A DNA stretch of 64,000 nucleotides from Actinacidiphila yeochonensis CN732. Its GTDB lineage: Bacteria > Actinomycetota > Actinomycetes > Streptomycetales > Streptomycetaceae. Shown piece by piece: positions 1 to 7,915 of this stretch. Numbering within the stretch: the stretch's first letter is position 1; each line of letters opens with the position of its first letter. The DNA is taken from contig NZ_JQNR01000005.1 in the NCBI RefSeq assembly GCF_000745345.1, forward strand, positions 2,356,001 through 2,420,000, in the 5' to 3' direction. The notes beneath the pieces were generated by a model. The model was not told the DNA's origin. It ran no database searches and saw nothing but the letters and a program-made list of their open reading frames with translations. The position numbers and the translations under genes are program-made.

Positions 1-1037
1 ACCGTCGGCTCCTCCGGGAAGTGGCACGCCGTCAGGTGGCCTTCGCTGTTGCCGCCCAGCTGGATCAGCGGCGGCTCCTGCTCGGCGCACTTGTCCTGCG
101 CCTTCCAGCACCGGGTGCGGAAGCGGCAGCCGGACGGCGGGTTGATCGGCGACGGGACGTCGCCGGCCAGCCGGATGCGCTCGCGCCCGTTGTCGTCCGG
201 GTCCGCCTCGGGCGCCGCCGACAGCAGCGCGTGCGTGTACGGGTGGCGCGGCGAGTTGTAGATCGAGTCGCGGTCGCCGATCTCCACGATCTTGCCCAGG
301 TACATCACCGCCACCCGCTGCGAGAAGTGCCGGACGATCGCCAGGTCGTGCGCGATGAACAGGAACGCGATGCCCAGTTCCCGCTGCACCTTCTGGAGCA
401 GGTTGACCACCTGCGCCTGGATCGACACGTCCAGCGCGGAGACCGGCTCGTCGGCGACGATCAGCTTCGGGTTGAGCGCCAGCGCCCGGGCCACCCCGAT
501 GCGCTGCCGCTGGCCGCCGGAGAACTCGTGCGGGAAGCGGTTGTAGTGCTCCGGGTTGAGGCCGACGATCTCCAGCAGCTCCCGCACCCGGCGTTCGAGC
601 CCCCCGGGCGGGTTGATGCCGTTGACCTCCATCGGGCCGGAGATGATCGTGCCGACCGTGTGCCGCGGGTTGAGCGAGGCGTACGGGTCCTGGAAGATCA
701 TCTGGATCTCGGACCGGACCGGCGCCAGCTCCCTGCGGGAGGCGTGCGTGATGTCCTGGCCGGCGTAGGCGACGCGGCCGCCGGTCGGCTCCAGCAGCCG
801 GGTCACCAGCCGGCCGGTGGTGGACTTGCCGCAGCCGGACTCGCCGACCATGCCGAGCGACTCGCCCTTGTCGATGTGGAAGTCGAGCCCGTCGACGGCC
901 CGCACGGCCCCGACCTTGCGCTTGAGCAGGAAGCCGCCGTTGATCGGGAAGTGCTTCTGGAGGCCGGTGACCTCCAGGATGCGCTCACCGGAGGGACGGG
1001 GGGCCGGCACCTGCTCCAGGGTCTGCTGTTCACTCAT
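1..1037 (-). CDS. Oligopeptide ABC transporter ATP-binding protein, DppF/OppF type (3' end outside window)
   Basis: This is the second ATPase of a peptide importer; it hydrolyses ATP on the cytosolic face to drive uptake. The 345 visible residues start MSEQQTLEQV. They contain Walker A GESGCGKST near residue 65, the signature FSGGQRQR, Walker B LIVADEP and the Cys-containing C-terminal oligopeptide-transporter segment (SGCRFRTRCWKAQDKC). The start lies 20 nt after the stop of the preceding ATPase gene, so the two are surely cotranscribed. The C-terminus is cut off by the window edge with only a few residues missing by family length. The family is certain; the transported peptide is not known. 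Confidence 0.93.
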   Translation of the reverse strand, partial: MSEQQTLEQVPAPRPSGERILEVTGLQKHFPINGGFLLKRKVGAVRAVDGLDFHIDKGESLGMVGESGCGKSTTGRLVTRLLEPTGGRVAYAGQDITHASRRELAPVRSEIQMIFQDPYASLNPRHTVGTIISGPMEVNGINPPGGLERRVRELLEIVGLNPEHYNRFPHEFSGGQRQRIGVARALALNPKLIVADEPVSALDVSIQAQVVNLLQKVQRELGIAFLFIAHDLAIVRHFSQRVAVMYLGKIVEIGDRDSIYNSPRHPYTHALLSAAPEADPDDNGRERIRLAGDVPSPINPPSGCRFRTRCWKAQDKCAEQEPPLIQLGGNSEGHLTACHFPEEPT

Positions 1038-1057
1038 TGCTGGTTCCTCGGTCCTGG

Positions 1058-2119
1058 TCAGCTCAGCCGCGGCTTGATGTGCTCGTCGAAAAGGGTCTGC
1101 TTCTGCTCCGCCGTGAGGTGGCAGGCCGCGCCCCGACCCGGCGCCAGCTGGGGCCGCTCGGTCGCGCAGCGGTCACCGGAGACGTGCTCGCTGAACGCGC
1201 AGCGCGCCTCGAACGGGCAGCCGGTCGGCGGGTTCAGCAGGCTGGGCGGGGTGCCCGGGATCGGCGTCAGCGGGACGTCGACCGAGGCCGACAGCCGCGG
1301 GATCGAGCTCAGCAGCCCCCACGCGTAGGGGTGCTCGGGGGTCTTGAGGATGTCCCGGACGGTGCCGCGCTCGACGACCCGGCCCGAGTACATCACCACC
1401 ACGTCGTCCGCGGTGTCCGCGATCACGCCGAGGTCGTGGGTGATCAGGATGATGGCCGTGCCGGTCTCCTGCTGGAGGTCCTTGAGCAGGTCCAGGATCT
1501 GCGCCTGCACCGTCACGTCCAGCGCGGTGGTCGGCTCGTCCGCGATCACCAGGTCCGGGTCGCAGACCAGCGCCATGGCGATCATCGCGCGCTGCCGCAT
1601 ACCGCCGGAGAACTGGTGCGGGTAGTCGTCCACCCGGGTCTGCGGCTGCGGGATGCCGACCCTGGCCAGCATCTCGACGGCCCGCTCCCGCGCCGCCTTC
1701 TTCGAGGCGCCGGTGTGCTTCATGTACGGCTCGGCGATCTGCCGCCCGATCGTGTAGTACGGCGACAGGGCGGTCAGCGAGTCCTGGAAGATCATCGACA
1801 TCTTGTTGCCGCGCAACCGCTGCAGGCTGCGGTCCGTGGCGCCCACGATCTCCTGGCCCTCAAGCTGGATGGAGCCGGTGATCGTGGTGTTGCGGGGGTT
1901 GTGCAGGCCCAGGATGGCCATGTTGCTGACGGACTTGCCGGAGCCGGACTCACCGACGATGCCCAGGGTCTTGCCCCGGTCCAGGTCGAAGGAGAGCCCG
2001 TCCACCGCCTTCACAGTGCCGTCCTCGGTGGCGAACTGCACACGCAGGTCACGCACCGAGAGGAAGTGCTCGGTGTCCTGAGGCGCGGACCCGGCCTCGG
2101 GCTTCGTCATGATGGTCAC
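1058..2119 (-). CDS. Oligopeptide ABC transporter ATP-binding protein, DppD/OppD type
   Basis: This is the first ATPase of the importer, 353 residues. It shows Walker A GESGSGKS, signature FSGGMRQR, Walker B VIADEPTTALD and the C-terminal segment NPPTGCPFEARC typical of peptide-transporter ATPases. I chose the GTG at 2119 because AGGAGA lies 7 nt upstream; an in-frame ATG at 2110 would give three residues fewer. It pairs with the ATPase at 1-1037 as a heterodimer. It sits 52 nt downstream of the permease gene. The family is certain; substrate is inferred only from the family. Confidence 0.93.
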   Translation of the reverse strand: MTIMTKPEAGSAPQDTEHFLSVRDLRVQFATEDGTVKAVDGLSFDLDRGKTLGIVGESGSGKSVSNMAILGLHNPRNTTITGSIQLEGQEIVGATDRSLQRLRGNKMSMIFQDSLTALSPYYTIGRQIAEPYMKHTGASKKAARERAVEMLARVGIPQPQTRVDDYPHQFSGGMRQRAMIAMALVCDPDLVIADEPTTALDVTVQAQILDLLKDLQQETGTAIILITHDLGVIADTADDVVVMYSGRVVERGTVRDILKTPEHPYAWGLLSSIPRLSASVDVPLTPIPGTPPSLLNPPTGCPFEARCAFSEHVSGDRCATERPQLAPGRGAACHLTAEQKQTLFDEHIKPRLS

Positions 2120-2171
2120 GGCGGGTTCTCCTACCGGGTGGTGCGCTGGTGGCGGGGGGTGGCTGCCATGG

Positions 2172-3155
2172 TCATGCGAGCCGGATCCGCGGGTCGATGA
2201 GGGCGTACGCGGCGTCGACGACGATGTTGAAGACCACGATGGCGGTCGCGCCGATGAGCATGACGGACATCTCCATCGGCAGGTCCAGCTTCTGCACGGC
2301 CTCCACGGACAGCATGCCGAGGCCGTGCAGGTTGAAGGTCGCCTCGGTGATGATGGCGCCGCCGAAGACGCTGCCGAGGTCGATGCCGAAGATGGTGACG
2401 ATCGAGGCGGCCGCGCCGCGCAGGGCGTAGCGGAAGAAGACGTACTTCGAGCTCATGCCCTTGGCCCGGGCGGTCCTGATGTGGTCCTCGCCGAGCTGCT
2501 CCACCAGCAGCGAGCGGGTCTGCCGGCTGTAGTTGGACCAGAAGATCACCGACATCACCAGGCACGGCAGGATCAGCCCGTTCAGTGAGGCCAGGGGGTG
2601 CGATCCCCACTGGGGGTCGGCTCCCATCTTCAGCCAGCCGAGGTTGTTGACGAAGAGGGCGATCGCCAGCGGGCCGATGAAGTAGATCTGGACCGAGTTG
2701 CCGACCAGCGAGATGGAGCTGGCCAGGCGGTCGAACGTCTTGCCCTGCTGCCATGCCGCCATCATGCCGAGGCCGACACCGATGATCAGGAACGCGGCCG
2801 AGCCGCCGACCGCCAGGGACAGCGTGGTGGGGTAGCGGTCCTTCAGCTCCGGCCAGATCAGCTGGTTGTCGGCGAAGGAGTACCCGAAGCAGGGGGCCGG
2901 GCAGTTCTGGCCGTCGGGCATCTTGCGGCCGACGAAGATGCCGCGCATGAAGTTCCAGTACTGCTCAAGGATGGGCTGGTTGAGCCCCATGCGCTCCTTG
3001 ATCTGGCTGAGGATCGTCGGGTCCGAGCAGTTCTTCCCACAGGCCAGCTGGGCGGGGTTCGAGGGAAGGACGAAGAACAGCAGATAGGTGACGAGGCTGA
3101 TGACCAGCAGGATCACGATCGCGCCCAGCACGCGGCGTGTGAGGAAACGGAGCAT
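2172..3155 (-). CDS. Oligopeptide ABC transporter permease, DppB/OppB type
   Basis: Integral membrane subunit of 327 residues. It begins MLRFLTRRVLGAIVILLVIS, the usual first helix of DppB-type permeases, then has a periplasmic-side loop with paired cysteines (LACGKNC; NCPAPCFG). The cytosolic coupling region DHIRTARAKGMSSKYVFFRY is the EAA-like loop that contacts the ATPase. It ends in the usual ALIDPRIRL tail. It should form the pore with the DppC-type permease at 5156-6190. A strong hairpin separates it from the lipoprotein gene upstream. Confidence 0.92.
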   Translation of the reverse strand: MLRFLTRRVLGAIVILLVISLVTYLLFFVLPSNPAQLACGKNCSDPTILSQIKERMGLNQPILEQYWNFMRGIFVGRKMPDGQNCPAPCFGYSFADNQLIWPELKDRYPTTLSLAVGGSAAFLIIGVGLGMMAAWQQGKTFDRLASSISLVGNSVQIYFIGPLAIALFVNNLGWLKMGADPQWGSHPLASLNGLILPCLVMSVIFWSNYSRQTRSLLVEQLGEDHIRTARAKGMSSKYVFFRYALRGAAASIVTIFGIDLGSVFGGAIITEATFNLHGLGMLSVEAVQKLDLPMEMSVMLIGATAIVVFNIVVDAAYALIDPRIRLA

Positions 3156-3207
3156 CGGCGAGGCTCTTCCAGAGTGGGGCGCGGAGGGGCGGGCCGCGCG
3201 GTCAGAG

Positions 3208-3248
3208 CCGGGCGGCCGGCCCCGGGGGTACCGGGGCCGGCCGCCCGG
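3208..3248 (-). terminator. 18-bp perfect intercistronic hairpin after the lipoprotein gene
   Basis: Arms 3208-3225 and 3231-3248 are perfectly complementary, with a 5-nt loop. It lies just downstream of the binding-protein stop codon inside the operon and has no U-tract. Such hairpins commonly stabilise the upstream binding-protein message or partly terminate transcription, so the lipoprotein is made in excess over the permeases. That role here is inferred. Confidence 0.7.
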
Positions 3249-3256
3249 ATGTCGAA

Positions 3257-5044
3257 CTACTTCTTGACGAAGACGGTGTTGGCGTTGATCACGCCGGTCA
3301 CCGAGTTGTAGGTCACGCCGCCGAGGCCGGCGCCGTAGACGTTGAAGTACTTGTCGAAGAGGAAGGGCACCTGGGCGGTGTCGTTCTTCAGCGAGTACTC
3401 GGACAGCGCCTCCCAGTCAGCGGTCTGCTGCTTGAGGTCCGACTCCTTCGAGATGCGGTCGATCTCGCTGTTGATGTGCGAGTCGTTCAGGAAGGAGTAG
3501 TTGTTGGTGCCGTCCTGCAGGTTGCGGCCGTCCATCGTCGGCGGGACGACGGTGGAGGCGTTCGGCCAGTCGGAGCCCCAGCCGGTGCGGTAGATGTCGA
3601 ACTGGTTGTTCACCTTGCCGACCACCGTGTAGTAGGAGGTCGGGTCGATCGGCTTGCGGACGACCTGGAAGCCGGCCTTCTCCAGCGCGTTGGCGATGGT
3701 CAGCGAGACGGTCTGCATCCGGGTGGTGTTCGAGTACGGGAACACCAGCTTCGGGTGCGGCTGTCCGGCCTCCTTCAGCAGCTCCTTGGCCTTCTCGACG
3801 TTGCCGGCGGGCTCGGTGAGCTTGCCGAACGGGTCGTACTTCTTCCAGCCGGCCATGGTCGGGCTGAGCAGCGTGGTGCCCATGTCACCCTGCTGCGCGC
3901 CGCCGTACGCCTGCTGGACCTGCTGCATCGGGAAGGCGTAGGCGATCGCCTGGCGGACGCGGACGTCCTTGATGCGCTTGGTGTTGATGTCGAGGGTCTC
4001 GACGTACGGCTGGTACTCGTTGACCTCGCGGCTCTTGTACTCCGGGTTGGTCACCAGCTGCTGCATCACGGACGTGTCGGCCACGTACGACAGGTCCAGC
4101 GCGTCCTTGTCGTTGCCGGCGCCGGCCATCAGGCGCTGCGACAGGCTCGGCTGCTGGATGCCGAGGGTGAAGTTCCACGAGTCCGGGTAGGCGTTGCGGA
4201 TCGGGTCCGTCTTCGGGTCCCAGTACGGGTTGCGCTTGAAGACCAGCGACTTGCCCGCCTTGTAGGAGGCGATCTCGTAGGGGCCCGAGGAGACCGGGTT
4301 GTTGTTGTACGAGCTCTTGGTGTCCTTGGACTTCTCGACCGGCGCCGTGGTCGGCATCGCCATCGCGTACGGGGCGTCGGCGTGCGGGTCCTTGAAGTGG
4401 AAGACGATGGTCTTGTCGTCAGGGGTCGCCAGGAGGCTGTCCGGGATCTCCTTGCCGTCGTAGGGACCCGTGTACAGCTTCCGGTAGTCCGGGCCGTACA
4501 GCCACTTCTGGATCCACTGCGGGCCCTGCGTCTCGAAGCTCGCGTACAGCCGCTCGATGCTGTACTTGATGTCCTTCGAGGTGATCGGCGTGCCGTCCTG
4601 GAACTTCAGCCCGTCCTTGAGGGTGTAGGTCCAGGTCTTGCCGCCGTCCGACTCCTTGCCGGTGTCGGTGGCCATGTCGCCCACGAGGATGGTCTTGCCG
4701 GTCTTCGGGTCGATCTTGTACCCGGTGAGGGTACGGGCGTAGAGCGGCGAGATCGAGAGCTGGTCGCTCACGTACTGCTGACCGGGGTCGAGGTAGTCGT
4801 ACCCGGCCTGGTTCAGGTCGTACACGGTGCCGCCCTTGGCGGCGCCGGCCACGGCCGGAGCGGGACCGGTGGAGTCGGCGGCAGTGCCGAGACCGTAGTT
4901 CGGGACCGTCGCGGTCGCCGCCGTGGCCGTACCGCCGGTACCGCCGCCGCCGGTGCCGCCACCGCCGCTGCTGCACGCAGCGGTCAGCGAAAGCGCCCCG
5001 ACAGCCGCCATGGCGGCCGTCACCCGAGCTTTGCTGTATCGCAT
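3257..5044 (-). CDS. Oligopeptide-binding lipoprotein, family 5 (SBP_bac_5)
   Basis: Extracellular substrate-binding lipoprotein of 595 residues that delivers peptides to the membrane subunits. I start it at the ATG at 5044 (MRYSKARVTA), not at longer in-frame starts, because GGCAGGA precedes it and it gives a proper signal: basic n-region, hydrophobic stretch and lipobox LTAAC, followed by a Gly-rich linker. The mature part has family hallmarks such as GGTVYDL near the start, WTYTLKDGLKFQDGTPITSKD and RVRQAIAYAF. The gene order permease-lipoprotein-permease-ATPase-ATPase is that of S. coelicolor bldKA-E, so a role in peptide-dependent development is possible but not shown. Confidence 0.92.
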   Translation of the reverse strand: MRYSKARVTAAMAAVGALSLTAACSSGGGGTGGGGTGGTATAATATVPNYGLGTAADSTGPAPAVAGAAKGGTVYDLNQAGYDYLDPGQQYVSDQLSISPLYARTLTGYKIDPKTGKTILVGDMATDTGKESDGGKTWTYTLKDGLKFQDGTPITSKDIKYSIERLYASFETQGPQWIQKWLYGPDYRKLYTGPYDGKEIPDSLLATPDDKTIVFHFKDPHADAPYAMAMPTTAPVEKSKDTKSSYNNNPVSSGPYEIASYKAGKSLVFKRNPYWDPKTDPIRNAYPDSWNFTLGIQQPSLSQRLMAGAGNDKDALDLSYVADTSVMQQLVTNPEYKSREVNEYQPYVETLDINTKRIKDVRVRQAIAYAFPMQQVQQAYGGAQQGDMGTTLLSPTMAGWKKYDPFGKLTEPAGNVEKAKELLKEAGQPHPKLVFPYSNTTRMQTVSLTIANALEKAGFQVVRKPIDPTSYYTVVGKVNNQFDIYRTGWGSDWPNASTVVPPTMDGRNLQDGTNNYSFLNDSHINSEIDRISKESDLKQQTADWEALSEYSLKNDTAQVPFLFDKYFNVYGAGLGGVTYNSVTGVINANTVFVKK

Positions 5045-5104
5045 GAAATCCTGCCTGTCACTGGACTGAACTGCCACCGATGCCGGCGCCCCGGCAGCCC
5101 GTCG

Positions 5105-5134
5105 GTATACGGACCGGTACGACGACCTGGACAA
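5105..5134 (-). promoter_or_regulatory. Possible internal promoter before the lipoprotein gene
   Basis: On the minus strand TTGTCC (5129-5134) and GTATAC (5105-5110) are separated by 18 nt, in the 111-nt gap between the permease and lipoprotein genes. The match is modest, so this is only a candidate. Confidence 0.25.
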
Positions 5135-5155
5135 CTTGGTTGTGGTGCTGGTGCG

Positions 5156-6190
5156 TTAGCGGAGGGTCTTCGGGTCGAGCGCGTCCCGGACCGAGTCCCC
5201 GAGCAGGTTGAACGCGACGACGAAGAGGACCATCGCGATGCCGGGGAAGAACATGAAGGTGATGTCGTTCTGGTAGTTCTGGGCGCCGGTCTGGAACAGC
5301 AGGCCCCAGTCGGGGGTGGGCGGCAGCATGCCGACGCCGAGGAACGACAGGCCCGCCTCAGCGGTCACGAAGACCGGCAGCATAAGCGTGGACTGCACCA
5401 GGATGGTACTTCCCAGGTTGGGCAGCAGCTCCTTGCGGATGATCCGCCAGGACGAGGCGCCGCTGATCCGCGCGGCCTCGATGAACTCCCGCTCGCGCAG
5501 GCTGAGTACCTGGGCGCGGATCAGGCGGCCGATGCTCATCCAGCCCAGGATGAACTGCACGCCGATCAGCACCAGCGGCCGGACCCACCAGCCCTCGGCG
5601 TCGCCCGGCTTCACGAAGAGCGCGATGGCCACCGGGGAGAAGGCGATGAAGAACAGCTGCTGCGGGAAGGACAGCAGGAAGTCGGAGACCCGACCCATGA
5701 AGAAGTCGGTGCGGCCGCCGAGGAAGCCCTGCGTGATGCCGAACAGCACGCCGACGAGGACCGACAGGATCGTGACCACGGCGGCGATGGCCAGCGAGTT
5801 GCGCATGCCGTACAGCAGCAGCGTGAAGACGTCACGCCCCAGGTTCGGCTCCAGGCCGAACCAGAAGTGGCTGTCGACACCGCCGTTGGGCTTGATCGGC
5901 AGGCCGTACTGGTTGAGCAGGCCGGGGGTGTCCTGGCCGTACAGCTCGGTCGGGTTCTTGCCGTAGAGCTTCGCGATCAGCGGGGCACCCACGGAGATCA
6001 CGATGAAGAAGAGGACGACGCAGGCGCAGACGATGCCCGTCTTGTCCCGCTTGAAGCGCAGCCATGCGAGCTGTCCGGGTGTACGCCCGGCCAGTTCGCC
6101 GGCGCCCGCCGTGGACGCCTTGTCGGGCCCACCCTCAGGTTCGAGGGTGAGGCTGCCACCGTTGGCGTCGGCCTGGCTTGGACTCGTCAT
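5156..6190 (-). CDS. Oligopeptide ABC transporter permease, DppC/OppC type (first gene of operon)
   Basis: Integral membrane subunit of 344 residues. The N-terminal 45 residues are cytosolic, followed by the first helix (GIVCACVVLFFIVISVGAPL), a large loop with FGLEPNLGRDVF, the core permease helices, the coupling loop FIEAARISGASSWRIIRKEL and the conserved end GDSVRDALDPKTLR. All are typical of DppC. It is the promoter-proximal gene of the five-gene operon; the 444-nt region upstream must hold the operon promoter. It pairs with the permease at 2172-3155. Confidence 0.92.
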   Translation of the reverse strand: MTSPSQADANGGSLTLEPEGGPDKASTAGAGELAGRTPGQLAWLRFKRDKTGIVCACVVLFFIVISVGAPLIAKLYGKNPTELYGQDTPGLLNQYGLPIKPNGGVDSHFWFGLEPNLGRDVFTLLLYGMRNSLAIAAVVTILSVLVGVLFGITQGFLGGRTDFFMGRVSDFLLSFPQQLFFIAFSPVAIALFVKPGDAEGWWVRPLVLIGVQFILGWMSIGRLIRAQVLSLREREFIEAARISGASSWRIIRKELLPNLGSTILVQSTLMLPVFVTAEAGLSFLGVGMLPPTPDWGLLFQTGAQNYQNDITFMFFPGIAMVLFVVAFNLLGDSVRDALDPKTLR

Positions 6191-6634
6191 TGGTTACTTC
6201 CCCGGGGACCGAAAGCGTGCTTGCGACGCCTGAAGTGCGTCATGGGTTGAGCGGACTTTCGCAATGGAATCAACTTCCAGTCAAGGGGGGAAGGTATGAA
6301 GAAACCTTGTTGTTTGGCATCTTGAGCGAAGATTTTGCAGATTGTCGTCCGTACGTGCTTGACATCCGCCAGGTGAAACGGGCATGTCACCCGTACTGGT
6401 GCAGAACGCGTTTACACGCAGGCAACTTTTCCGTCGCAGCTCCGATATACGGACCCGGCAGTCTGAACAACGTACGGCCGTGCGGGTGCCGTAGGCCGGT
6501 CGGGCCCCTCAACAGGCCCGACCGGCCGCTCCCGAGGTCCTCCCAAGTCGCCCCCCGAACACCGGGGAAGCGATTGTTCCCCCTGACCCGGCCCGGTATA
6601 TCTGAGGGTCCGTCGGATCTGAGGGGGAGCCGCC
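6191..6634. promoter_or_regulatory. Divergent regulatory region, unusually A+T-rich
   Basis: This 444-nt gap separates the minus-strand importer from a plus-strand membrane-protein gene. Its first 250 nt are clearly poorer in G+C than the surroundings. A perfect inverted repeat TGGAA-N5-TTCCA lies at 6265-6279, 75 nt upstream of the first importer gene, and may be an operator. I see no convincing gene: the open frame at 6187-6390 lacks the strong G/C third-position bias of the neighbouring genes. Confidence 0.45.
6574..6602 (+). promoter_or_regulatory. Sigma-70-type promoter for the gene at 6635
   Basis: TTGTTC (6574-6579) and TATATC (6597-6602) are spaced by exactly 17 nt and end 32 nt before the ATG at 6635. 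The match to the HrdB-type consensus is fair. Confidence 0.5.
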
Positions 6635-7876
6635 ATGCCGCCGTACGCCGGGTATCCCGGGAAGTCGTCAGAAGTCCCGGCGGGAACACCCGGCGCAGCC
6701 GGAACTCCCGCCACAACCGTCGCCCCCGCGGGCCGGACCGCCGGCATCGTCCTCAGCCTCGCTCTCCTCGCGGTCGAGATCGCCTGGATCCTCCGCGACA
6801 TCAAGTCCACCAGCCTGCACAACATGTTGGGGCGGTGGCTCGACTTCGACGTGACCGACCCGCACAGCCGACCAGTCTTCACCACCTGGGTGGACGGCCT
6901 GGTACTGGTGGTGCTCGTGGGGTCGGTGGTGGCGGCCAGGCGTTCCAGTGCGCGTGGGGCGTTCGTCACAACCGGGCTCCTGGTCGCCGTGGTCAGGCTG
7001 CCGGGCTGCTGGATCCTCACCTCGGACCGGGGCGAGGAGTACCTGATGCACGGGCGGTTGGCGGCCACGTCCTTCTTCGGGGCCCTGGCCGGAATCGCGC
7101 TGCTGGCGATCGGCCTCCTCTGGCGGGAGCCGGCCGAGGAGGGCGAGCCCGGTTCGGGGCCGCGGACCGCGCCGGTCCGGCCGCACCCGGGGTGGGCCGT
7201 CCTCACCGGGGTGCTGCTCGTGCTGTGCTGCCTCGAAACCGTCGGCTGGCAGGGCTACTGGATCGCCCGGGGATCGCAGGTCGTGCCCGTCCCGCACTAC
7301 TACCGGGCGACGCTCTTCGGTGCCCGGCTGCTGCCGATCCCGCCGCTGGCCGCCCCGTCCGGGTGGCTGGCCTGGTGGACCGCGGTCCTCGCGGTGGTCG
7401 GCGCGGTCGCGGCCTTCCGCCGGGACGCGCTCGTCCGGGTGCTGGGCCTGGTCGTCGGGGCGCGCATGCTGCTCGGTGCCTGGGTGCTGCTCGACTACTG
7501 GCACGAGGAGCATCTGCTCTTCACGTTCGGCCGGCTGCCGGACTACGTGAAGGTGGAGCAGCCGTTCACGGTCCTGGAGGTCGTGCTCGGAGTGCTGCTG
7601 CTCGTGGTGGCCGGGCTGCGGGACACCGGTCAGCCGAACCTTCCGGCGCGGCCGTGGGGCGGGTCGGCCGGGCATCCCGCTCCGGGGCCTCGGCAGGGCT
7701 GGGGGCCGGCCGCCGGGTACGGGCCCGGGGTGCCACCGCAGCCGGCCCAGCCGCCGCAGCCGCCGCGGGGGGCGCCGCCCTATCCCGGCACCGCGTACCC
7801 GCCCGGCCCGGCCGTGCCGCCGACCGTGCCTCCGGCCCCGCCGCAGCCGCCTGCCGAACCGCCGGCCGCCGGCTGA
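6635..7876 (+). CDS. Multi-pass membrane protein with proline-rich C-terminal tail, function unknown
   Basis: 413 residues. The ATG at 6635 follows a GAGGGGGAG ribosome-binding site. After a 30-residue Pro/Ala-rich start there are several hydrophobic helices, including GIVLSLALLAVEIAWIL, LVLVVLVGSVVAA, SFFGALAGIALLAIGLLW, WAVLTGVLLVLCCLETV and VVLGVLLLVVAGL. From about residue 330 the protein is a Pro/Gln/Gly-rich tail with no predicted fold. I do not recognise the family. It converges with the S9 peptidase gene, leaving a 39-nt gap. Confidence 0.8.
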   Translation: MPPYAGYPGKSSEVPAGTPGAAGTPATTVAPAGRTAGIVLSLALLAVEIAWILRDIKSTSLHNMLGRWLDFDVTDPHSRPVFTTWVDGLVLVVLVGSVVAARRSSARGAFVTTGLLVAVVRLPGCWILTSDRGEEYLMHGRLAATSFFGALAGIALLAIGLLWREPAEEGEPGSGPRTAPVRPHPGWAVLTGVLLVLCCLETVGWQGYWIARGSQVVPVPHYYRATLFGARLLPIPPLAAPSGWLAWWTAVLAVVGAVAAFRRDALVRVLGLVVGARMLLGAWVLLDYWHEEHLLFTFGRLPDYVKVEQPFTVLEVVLGVLLLVVAGLRDTGQPNLPARPWGGSAGHPAPGPRQGWGPAAGYGPGVPPQPAQPPQPPRGAPPYPGTAYPPGPAVPPTVPPAPPQPPAEPPAAG

Positions 7877-7915
7877 CCCGTCCGGGGAGGGAGCGGGGGA
7901 GGCGGAGGACGGGCG

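Noticed and set aside
3476..6250. 924-residue plus-strand open frame
   Set aside because: Antisense to the oligopeptide-binding lipoprotein and permease; composition is Val/Arg/Leu-rich shadow sequence with no domain.
6187..6390. 67-residue ORF just before the first importer, as a possible leader peptide
   Set aside because: Its third codon positions lack the G/C bias, it has no ribosome-binding site, and it overlaps the permease start; it follows from locally lower GC content.
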